Assembly: GCF_000330505.1 (NCBI RefSeq)
Contig: NW_004191750.1
Span: forward strand, 591,470 to 655,469
Reading direction: 5' to 3'
Source of the DNA: Entamoeba invadens IP1
Taxonomy: Eukaryota; Evosea; Mastigamoebida; Endamoebidae
DNA length: 64,000 bases
Position 1 is the first letter of the stretch. Every line of letters begins with the position of its first letter. The position numbers and the translations under genes are program-made. The notes beneath the pieces are model-generated. The model was given only the letters and a program-made list of their open reading frames with translations, made no database searches and was not told where the DNA came from. This document shows positions 1 through 9,000 of the stretch, piece after piece.

Positions 1-2
1 AC

Positions 3-290
3 GAAAAAGACTTTGTGTTTGTCTCGACTGTGAGGTGCAACAAAAAAGGTGGCCCTGGATTTATGGGTAATTACCATCGAGTCAATGTTAGCTTGACAAG
101 AGCAAGAAAAGTGTGTGTTGTTGTGGGTAATAAAAAAACTCTTAAAAGAGCAGAAGTCTGGAGACGCTTCTTTAACTATATTGCCAAAAATGATTCATAC
201 TACGTATGGGAAAACAAAAGGTTGAGACACAAAAGTATTAAAGTAAATGATAAAGACGAGTATACTAAATTCAGTGGAAGAAAGGCTTAG
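3..290 (+). CDS. C-terminal end of a superfamily 1 (UPF1-like) helicase, partial
   Basis: The reading frame is open from the first bases of the window and ends at TAG 288-290, so only the last 95 or so residues are present. The segment RVNVSLTRAR is a clear helicase motif VI of the UPF1/SMG-2/Sen1 type (the family form is VALTRA), preceded by a STVR stretch matching motif V. A basic tail of about 45 residues follows. Family members are ATP-dependent RNA or DNA helicases, used for example in nonsense-mediated decay, but the fragment cannot tell which subgroup it belongs to. The start lies outside the window. Confidence 0.75.
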   Translation, partial: EKDFVFVSTVRCNKKGGPGFMGNYHRVNVSLTRARKVCVVVGNKKTLKRAEVWRRFFNYIAKNDSYYVWENKRLRHKSIKVNDKDEYTKFSGRKA

Positions 291-659
291 GAGTAATTTA
301 GTTGGGTTGTTTAATTGTTGTGGATGGTGTACGAAGCGTACGTTACATACGACTAAATAGAAGATTGGAAGTCAAAGTGTATAAGATAGAAACAAATTGG
401 TTAAAAAAACTATATATTTTACAATTCAATAGAGTAGTTAATTCATATAATAAATAAATTATAAAGTATAGTATTTTTAATTGTTCCAAAGTTTTATTGA
501 CTTTCATTTAACGTCCGAAAAGGTCTAAAAATGTTTTATCATAAATACATTATATTAGTAATTAATTTATTTTTATTATTCATTTATTAGGTATTAAAAA
601 CGAAACAACAATTACAAAAAAATGGTATTAAAAACTCAAATTATCTCTAAAAGTATCAA
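291..659. other. intergenic, AT-rich
   Basis: Between the helicase stop and the pyrophosphorylase start I see no open frame of coding character. Two copies of GGTATTAAAAAC sit at about 590-602 and 623-634, within 70 nt of the downstream ATG, and could be core promoter elements of the TATA-like type used in Entamoeba. This is inference only. Confidence 0.4.
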
Positions 660-2114
660 ATGTATAAGCCTGTAAATCCAACGACGGACACTATCCCACT
701 CACTAAAGAACACTATAAAAATGGACTTAAACTATTGAGCGAAGGGAAAGCTGCATTAATAACACTTGCAGGAGGCCAAGGAAGTCGACTTGGATTTGAA
801 CATCCAAAAGGGATGTTTGTCATCCCTCTTAAAAATCCAATTTCTATTTTCGGAACAACAGCTGCGCGACTTCTGTGTCTTCAGAAACTTGCGAATGCAC
901 ATGCGAATATTACAACAACAAAATTGCACTGGTTTTTGATGACAAATGAAGAAACAACAGAGGAAATCAAAACATTCTTTAAAGATCACAACTTCTTTGG
1001 ATTGTGCGAAAATCAAATCCATTTCTTCCCTCAAGGTATGCTCCCTGTCACTGATTTTAACGGTAAAACACTTTACGAAGAAATAGGAAAGCCGTTTATG
1101 GCGCCAAATGGACATGGGGGACTTTATAAAGCATTGGAAGATAATGGCGTGTTGGATTTTATGGAGAAGAGTGGCATTAAATACACTGTTGTTCACAATG
1201 TCGATAATATAATGAACAAAGCTATTGATCCAAACATGATCGGGTATATGGATTTGTTACACTCTGACATTTGCATCAAAGTAGTGAAGAAAAGTTTCAA
1301 AGAAGAGAAGATTGGAATTTTAGTTGAAGAAGATAAGAAGGTGAAGTGCGTTGAATATACTGAATTAACAGAAGAGTTGAATAAGATTAAAGACAATGGC
1401 GATTTTGAATATGGAAGTGGACACATCTCAATCAACGCCTATACTACAGAGTTCTTTAAAAAGGCCGCACACACACAATTGCCATTCCATATAGCCAAGG
1501 AGANNNNNNNNNNNNNNNNNNNNNNNNNNNNNNNNNNNNNNNNNNNNNNNNNNNNNNNNNNNNNNNNNNNNNNNNNNNNNNNNNNNNNNNNNNNNNNNNN
1601 NNNAGATAGAGTGAGTGCGTGATATACTGATTACAGAGAGTGATAGATAAGACAATGCGATTTGAATATGAAGTGACACATCTCAATCACGCTATACTAC
1701 AGAGTTCTTTAAAAGGCCGCACACACACAATTGCCATTCCATATAGCCAAGAAGAAGGTCACACATATACTAGAAGATGGCACTAAAGTAGAACCCAAGG
1801 AGAATAACGCTATTAAAAGAGAAATGTTCTTCTTCGACGCGTTCCCACTTGCTGAAAGAGTCTCTGTGTTTGAAATTAAAAGAGAAGAGGAATTCTCAGC
1901 AATTAAGAACTCAATTAAAGAAGAGACTGATAATGTTAATACCGCTATAAAAGATTTTTACGCTTTGAATGTCAAACATCTTAAGAACGCTGGTGCAATT
2001 GTTGACGATTCAAAAAGTAAGGTCTGTGATATCTCATTTGAAAGAACATTTGAAGGAGAAGGACTTGAAGAGTTCAAAGGAAAGACTGTTGTTCTTCCAT
2101 TTTACCTCAACTAA
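660..2114 (+). CDS. UAP1: UDP-N-acetylglucosamine pyrophosphorylase, interrupted by assembly gap
   Basis: This enzyme makes UDP-GlcNAc (or UDP-hexose) from UTP and the sugar 1-phosphate in the cytosol, feeding chitin and glycan synthesis. The nucleotide-binding signature LAGGQGSRLG lies at residues 37-46, followed by the HPKGMF segment typical of eukaryotic UAP1. A run of 100 N breaks the gene at 1504-1603. The bases after the gap (1604-1757) repeat 1360-1503 with many single-base deletions. The good parts are therefore 660-1503 and 1758-2114, which meet in the same frame and would give about 400 residues, a plausible size for the family. The gene itself is probably intact and the break artefactual. 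Confidence 0.85.
1504..1603. other. 100-N assembly gap followed by duplicated low-quality sequence
   Basis: Exactly 100 undetermined bases, the conventional placeholder for a scaffold join of unknown size. The 150 bp after it is a degraded copy of the 145 bp before it, with runs shortened by one base (for example AAAAAGG to AAAAGG). This indicates two contig ends that overlap but were not merged, so the true gap is negative. Confidence 0.9.
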
Positions 2115-2256
2115 ATCAACATCTTTGAAATATTTGTTTTTGTTATTAACCATATTTTTTATATCACTAATCAAACAATTTTGTTTCATAAATTGTTTGT
2201 TGTCAATTCATTAAAAAATTAAAATCTATTTAAAAAAATTTTGAATTTTTAAAAAG

Positions 2257-2327
2257 TGCACTAACCGGGACTCGAACCCGGATCTCCACCTTGGGAGAGT
2301 GAAATTCTGCCCTTAGACCATTAGTGC
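2257..2327 (-). tRNA. tRNA-Gly (CCC)
   Basis: Reading the minus strand, the acceptor stem GCACTAA pairs with TTAGTGC, with discriminator A. The D arm is TGGTCTAAGGGCA, the anticodon loop is CTCCCAA (anticodon CCC) and the T arm is CCGGG-TTCGAGT-CCCGG. The anticodon stem closes with a T-G wobble pair, unlike its sister copy at 3485-3555, where it is C-G. A-box and B-box promoter sequences are intact and a run of T follows the 3' end. There is no intron. CCA is not encoded. Confidence 0.93.
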
Positions 2328-2777
2328 TTTCTTAATATTCATATTGAAATTGACTTGTATTGAGGTTAGATATTAAAATGTTATTAAAAATTTATAAATT
2401 ATTATAAATATCAAAAAAAATTTTGAGATGATGTGTCAAAGTTTCTATCGCAATGTGGTCTTCTGATTATGACAATTTGTGAAATGGTGAGATGTGTCAA
2501 AAGTAATTGAAATGTAATTATTGTGGAGAACACAAAAAGCCAATCACACACATGTAACAATTAAAACCAAAAGTTACACAAAACTACTCAAAGAAGTTGT
2601 ATGATATTGATAACCAAATAAATACTATAATATCTATTTACAATTAAAATGCAATTCATCTTTTCAAAAATAGGATGACATTCTGGACACGTGAAGTGAA
2701 ATGAGTCATTGTACTCTGTGTCGGTGACACGTTACCCACTCTATAAACAGCCAACTGAAAGCAAAGACAAACATTTC
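2328..2777. other. tRNA 5' flank and peroxiredoxin upstream region
   Basis: The first roughly 30 bases match, in inverted orientation, the 5' flank of the second tRNA-Gly (about 3455-3484). The duplicated unit is therefore longer than the tRNA itself. A short frame starting at ATG 2701 reads eight codons (Cys-containing) to a TGA. It could be a remnant of the peroxiredoxin N-terminus in another frame, since family members in Entamoeba begin with Cys-rich extensions. Confidence 0.4.
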
Positions 2778-3416
2778 ATGTGTGAGAAAGAGTGTCCAGC
2801 AAAGAAGGCATATGAAGACTTTCTGAGAATTGTGCCAAAAGTGCAAGTTGGCGAAGAAGCGCCAGAGATCAAAGCTCAGTGCCTTTGTCCGTGTGGTGCA
2901 ATCAAGGACTTTGACATGTCTGAGTACAAGGGCAAGTTCATTGTGTTGTTGTTCTACCCACTCGACTGGACTTTTGTCTGCCCAACAGAGATGATGGGAT
3001 ACTCCAAACTTGCAGAAGAGATGAAGGATGTCCAGTTTGTTGGCATCTCAGTCGACTCCGTCTTCTGACACAAGGCGTGGACCGAGGCACCAAAGGAGCA
3101 CGGCGGTGTTGGAAAGCTTTCGTTCCCACTTGTTTCTGATATCAAGAAGTGCATCAGCATGAGATACAACATGTACAATGCGGCTGACGGCATTGCACGA
3201 CTTGGGTATGTCATTGTCGACACAAAGGGGATTGTCAGATACATGCAAGTCAACGACAACGGAATTGGAAGAAACACAGACGAGACAAAGAGAATCATCG
3301 AAGCAATCAAGTTCTCGGACGAACATGGCGATGTCTGCCCACTCAACTGGAAACCAGGAAAAGACACAATGAAACCAACACCAGAAGGCGTTGCTGCTTA
3401 TCTCACAAAACACTAA
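2778..3416 (+). pseudogene. 2-Cys peroxiredoxin with in-frame TGA
   Basis: Typical 2-Cys peroxiredoxins reduce hydrogen peroxide using thioredoxin. The peroxidatic Cys is in the motif DWTFVCPTEM and the resolving Cys is in GDVCPLNW near the C-terminus, so both catalytic cysteines are encoded. A TGA at 3066-3068 interrupts the frame after SVDSVF and before HKAW, a position where family members have Ser, Thr or Cys. The frame then continues without fault to TAA 3416. The start is uncertain. ATG 2778 is the first in-frame ATG, but the frame is open back to about 2709, and a Cys-rich N-terminal extension may be partly lost by a frameshift. This is either a recent pseudogene copy or a sequencing error. 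Both sides are bounded by inverted tRNA-Gly genes. Confidence 0.8.
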
Positions 3417-3484
3417 TTGACTTGATTCTTCACATTGAAGTCTTTACACACCCACAAGTCAATTTCAATATGAGTATCAAGAAA

Positions 3485-3555
3485 GCACTAATGGTCTAAG
3501 GGCAGAATTTCACCCTCCCAAGGTGGAGATCCGGGTTCAAGTCCCGGTTAGTGCA
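3485..3555 (+). tRNA. tRNA-Gly (CCC)
   Basis: Acceptor stem GCACTAA/TTAGTGC, anticodon stem TCACC/GGTGG around loop CTCCCAA (anticodon CCC), T arm CCGGG-TTCAAGT-CCCGG, discriminator A, then a T run as polymerase III terminator. It differs from the minus-strand copy at 2257-2327 by two substitutions. The two copies face outward from the peroxiredoxin gene with conserved 5' flanks. Confidence 0.93.
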
Positions 3556-3885
3556 CTTTTTATATTTATTATTTATAGTTAAGTTATTAGAAATTATTAT
3601 AAAAAATACCATGAGATAGAGAAAAATAATTTTAAATAATTATTTTTTTTCCTCTGTTTTTTAAATGAATTATTTGAAAAGTTGACAAATCAAGTTTTCA
3701 ATGACAAATTTGTCTATTTAAACAATTTATTAATGATAATGAAATGTTTACATGTATCAAATATAATTATTATTATTATCATTCTTTGTTTTTAAAACAT
3801 TAACCAAAAAATGTTGTTTCTGAATGTAAAATAATTTTTTACGGTTTTGACCAATCAATTGACGACTTGAGTGGTTTTTAGATAA

Positions 3886-5201
3886 TAGACTGGCCAACCG
3901 CACTAAAATTAACCCCAAAATTTAATTTTTAAACCATTTGAGCATTTTGACTTGTTACTTTTCTTTTTACTTAAACTAGTAAACAATAATAAATTTAGTC
4001 ATATAGATTATACGTGCAAACGAAATTAAAAAAAAAATGCTTTAATTTATATATTTCAGCTCAAAAGTTCGTTATTTTAATAAATAATAAAACAAATAAA
4101 TAGAATGAAGTATTAAAATTATTTGAGCAAAATATAACAAATATTCATTTTGGTAATAAAATAATAAATTTTATTGAAAAATATGTACAACTTGTTGTTT
4201 TTGGCATTTTTTCATTATGTGTAAAATTGATAATCGAGTTTTTTTTTCTCAAAAGCAAATTACCAACATCATGATATTCAATAACAACAACAGGAGATAA
4301 ACAATAAATGGGATAATATATTTAAACAGACTTGTAAATTGGTTTAAAGACTGTTAAACATTATTTCATATATTGTACAAAAAAATAAAATACATGTAAT
4401 TTCAAAGAATAAAGTTCTTAACATAATAAACAATTGTAACATTAGATAAATTGTAAATAATGATTAAAACAATTTGTGTGAATTTTAAATCATGATAATT
4501 TAACCCAAATTATAAAAAGTATGAAATTTGCAAGTTATTATTCATTAGTAATAATCACATTGCATATGTTTTAATTGAAATGTTGTTTTGAGAATGAACA
4601 ACGATTTAAACATATAAGTGGTTAACAGTTACGAAAAATAAACATAACGTTATATTTTAAATTGACAAGCCTTTAATTTATATTTTTGAAATAAAAGTTA
4701 CAAATCATATTCATTATACATTTTTACTGTTATAACATTGTAATTGATTGACTGCACAATGATTATGTATTTAATAATGTTGTAAAACCAATTGTTATAT
4801 TCAATTTAGATAATATTAATGAAAATGATTATTGAAAATAATTTATAAATCACATCATTTATTTAAAAAACGATTACTTTTAAAGAATATATTCTTGGTA
4901 AATTTATATTGTTTTTGGTTCATACAGATTTATATTTTTTTGAATATCAAAAAATATAATTTAAAAAAAATAATATTTAATAATCATGTGTTCCCAAAAA
5001 CGTTTATTTTTTAAAATTTGAAATAAATAAAATGTTATTTAACTTTTGTTTATCGCTTCCAAATAATAATTAGTTTTTAATAATTTATTTGTAAAAGCAA
5101 AAGTCGGTTATATGTGTGGTCAACTTTGGTTTCGGCAAAAAGGAACGTTGCTTTAAAAATTCGGCATAATTGAAAATAATGGTCATCGGTTGGCCAGTCT
5201 A
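3886..5201. mobile_element. hAT-like non-autonomous DNA transposon, 1316 bp
   Basis: The ends are perfect 15-bp terminal inverted repeats, TAGACTGGCCAACCG at 3886-3900 and its complement at 5187-5201. They are flanked by an identical 8-bp target duplication, TTAGATAA, at 3878-3885 and 5202-5209. An 8-bp duplication with short TIRs is characteristic of the hAT superfamily. The longest internal frame is about 60 codons, so no transposase is encoded and the element would depend on one supplied elsewhere. Identical duplications and perfect TIRs suggest a fairly recent insertion. Confidence 0.85.
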
Positions 5202-5937
5202 TTAGATAACTATTGGGTTTAGTGGTGATGTTAAAATTAAATAATTGAAAAATTATATATTTTTTAAGAGTTAAAAAAGTATAAATTGAATTATTATTTT
5301 ATATATAATATTTTATTATTCTTAACCATATTTTATAATATATAATTAATTATTATTAAATCAATAATAACATAAATAGTTATTTTTATTTAACTTTTTA
5401 TTCAAACTTTTTAATAAAAGTATAACAATAATATAGTTTATTATTAACAATTCATAAATGAAAAAAAATGGTAAATACTTGTGATTCTTTATATTTCTTT
5501 CTAATTAAAAAAAGGTATTTATTTTTCATATTTTCAATAACTTTTTTTTTAGTTTTGTTTTGTATTATTTTAAAACAATTAATATATAATTAATTCAACC
5601 TAAAAAATAATATAATTTTAATTTAAAAAACAAAACAAAAAGCAAAATAATATTTTAATTAAATACACAAAAAATAATGTACTAAATTTAAACAATAAAC
5701 CAAAAAGAAAAAAAAATGTTTTTGATTAGCGACACAAAACAGAGGAGAACAATAAATCAATTAATTAATTTATTATTGAATAACTAAAACAAACTGAATA
5801 GTTATGTGATACAACTTGTAATAAATATTTTTATTTTATTTTTGTATTATATTTAGTATTTTAAGAGGAAACCTATTAATTTAAAGAAACGAAAAATTGT
5901 TTTTCATGATATTTTGAACCTGATAGTTACATATTAG

Positions 5938-5946
5938 GTATTTAAA
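5938..5946 (+). promoter_or_regulatory. Entamoeba TATA-like element upstream of the receptor kinase
   Basis: GTATTTAAA matches the TATA-like core promoter consensus described for Entamoeba. It lies about 100 nt upstream of the ATG at 6045, which is farther than the short leaders usual in this genus, so its use here is uncertain. Confidence 0.35.
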
Positions 5947-6044
5947 ACATGTTATTTCGTCTTAAAAATAAGAGTAAATTGTACCAGTCATTTGAAATTC
6001 AATTTAATCATATTGGTGCTAAAAATATAACTAAATAAAACATA

Positions 6045-9000
6045 ATGAATGTAATCTGGGTGTTCGTCTTGTGTGAGCACTTTGCACAAACAACACATAC
6101 ACTTAAAAGCATTGATAGTTTAAACCCTTTAAGTGATGATTCATCTTCTTCTTTTGATTTTTCAGAATCAACCAATTTTGCAAACACAAGTTCAAGCGAA
6201 ACCCCAACAACAGAAAAATGTGGAGACTTCTATGGACAAATTGTTGGAGTTACTGGAGCAAGTGTCATACAAGTCGACTGCCAAATAACACGTGTCGCAC
6301 TTTCAAACAACTTTTCACTCACTTTCGCAAACGGTGTGGAACTCGAAGTTTCAGAAACGATTGATCTTATTGACAATTCTGTGCTCACGGTGTATTCAAG
6401 TGTTTTAGATGTGACAAAAGGTGTGACTCTCATCGACACCAGCAGTTTTTTTCTTCTTGATAATTCTACGATTATGTGTTGCGATTTTGAACTAAAAGAG
6501 TATGCAGAACTTGTTGTTGAAGACAGTACACTCACTGTCGAAAATTCATTCTCCACGTATACTGCAGGAAGTATCACACTGTCAGGCAACACTACTCTTT
6601 ATTCTGGAACTTTTAACATTCTACAAGACTCCTCTTTAGTTGTCCAAAACACTCCATACATCCAACCCACTAAAAGTTTTAACATAGCAGGAATATCATT
6701 TCTTTCAACAGGGAGTCCTACTTATACAATAAACCCAACGACATCATCAAAGGTGTTTAATATTCACTCCAAATGCATCTTTTCAATTGAAGACGACTCT
6801 CTGATACAATGTGATAACTTTGCAGTCTTCGAAACAGCTTCGGGGTCTTTGAGTGGAAATGTGAAAGTGTTACCAAAGAGTAATTTTCAAGTTTATAATT
6901 CTGCTGAGTTAGTGTTAAAAAATACGGTTTCTGTCATTACTAAAACCCTTTATGTGTTTAATAACGGGAATTTGGTTGTACAAGATAATAGCTCAATTTT
7001 ATGTTCATCAAATTTTAAAGCAAGCGACAGTGCGTTCATACAAATCATGGGAAACGCAGTAATTTCGTTTGTATCAACGACATTCACCAAAGCTCCTGTT
7101 ATTGAAATGTACAATTCAAGCGTTTTTAAGGCAACTCAACAATTCACTCCAACAGAACAAACATTTGTTACTATGTACAATCACAGTTCTATTCAAACAT
7201 TGTATGTAAATTTAAAAGGAGATGCACAACTTATTATGAATGACAACTCTTCTATTGTTTCATCATCAAATATTAGAACATATGATCAAAGCATTTTAGA
7301 AATTAGGGATTCGACACATATAACATGCAAAGGATATTTTCAAGTCCAACAGAGTGCCAAACTTATAATGTTTAATTATTCAATACTTAACATTAAAAAT
7401 CACTTACTACTTACAGATGATGGTGTTTTGGAATTAAAAGACGAAACAAAAATGACAACACCAATTATGAACTTGAAAGCAAATGGTTTAATCGTGTTGT
7501 CAGGAAAATCAGTTCTGAATATAACAACTTTAATAAATGGATTGGAATATTCAGAAATTGAGGTGACTGAACAAAGCATTTTAGTCACTCCATATTTTAA
7601 TTTAACAAATTCGAAGATTTCACTTGCAAGCCAAAAATTATTTGCAAGTGTGAATGTGGGTTATTTCATGTCTACAAATGGATCCGTTTTTTCAGAAGGA
7701 AATTCATATTTTGAAGTCGACACTTTTAATGTTACTTTAAATTTACTCCAAAATGTGAATAGAGACGTGTTCACTTATCCCCTCTTTGACGTGCAAAATG
7801 TCGAACAAATTAACATCTCGACAATCGAGTCTTCTTCTGATTTTGATATTATCACAAGTCACACAATCATAACAACTACTATTCCTAGTGGTACACATTT
7901 ACTCCAAGATGGTAAATTGCTGCGATATGGAAATTCTGAAATGATATACTGTCATATGAAATTCAACACGATTCGTGACGATGCATATGAAGAACCACAT
8001 TGTCCTTGTTACGGAGTTAATTGCACTTTAGTTCCAAACAGCGACTTTAGCGAGGTTTTTATAAATGACAACAACACATTTGTTAATCTCCAATCGACAA
8101 CTACAACTCAACTGGTTTTTGGAGAGAACGTGGACGATGCCCATGTCAAAATTTCTAATCAACTCACCATAAAGTTTTCTTCGGACTTTTCGAATCAAAG
8201 CGTTGATATTATAAACAGTACGTTCAATGCAACACAAACAAGTTTTACTATTGGAGAATACAAAATGTCGATTAAGTCCTTAAACGTTAAAGATGTTGTT
8301 GTTTATTTACACGGAAAAGTTAACCCAAAGAAAATACAAATAGAACAGTCTACTATTCCCATGTTATTTATGTCTGATAATGGATTTCTTGTGGAAATTA
8401 ATGAAACAAGCAAAGTATTTTTAATTGTGTATTATAACAACGGTCAATTAGAGTTCCACAAAGAGACGATTCCATACTGTGAAAAAGGGTATATTCTTGA
8501 GAATAATTTGTGCCAAAAAGATGTGAACTGTAAAATGAGTAATGGTGAATCATGTGTGAAGTGTTACGATGGGTATAAAGCAGAAAAGAAACGAAGGTGT
8601 TATGTCCCCGACAACCATTGTCAATTGGAGTTCGATAATAATTGCAAATTGTGTTCACCAAATGATACTTATGTTAACAATTCGTGGAGCTGTGATAAGA
8701 AAGTTTCGAATTACAAAACAAAGGACAACAATAAAATCATCACTTGTTTGTCTGGGTTTTATTTAACAATAAGTGGGTGTAGTAAATGTAATGAACTCGA
8801 GCCAAATTGTAAATATTGTGACAATGAAAAGTGCACCGTTTGTGATGATAAATACGAATTTAATTCAACACTTAATTGTGTTTTGAAAGAGTGTTACAGT
8901 ACGGAACCAGTTCAAAAAGACGAGAACGGGAAATGCGACTTGAAACAGGAACAATGCAAACGAATAGTGAATGGAATTTGTGTGGAGTGCACAACAGGTC

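Larger units (their letters stand above)
3556..6044. other. long AT-rich intergenic region carrying a transposon
   Basis: About 2.5 kb without a credible gene. It contains the hAT-like element at 3886-5201. The remainder (3556-3877 and 5210-6044) is low-complexity AT-rich DNA with no reading frame of coding character. Confidence 0.6.

Noticed and set aside
756..1196. 146-codon minus-strand frame inside UAP1
   Set aside because: Shadow of the strongly supported UAP1 frame on the opposite strand.
3066..3068. TGA in the peroxiredoxin as a selenocysteine codon
   Set aside because: It is not at either catalytic cysteine, no SECIS-like hairpin was recognised downstream, and Entamoeba is not known to have selenocysteine machinery. 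Mutation or sequencing error is simpler.
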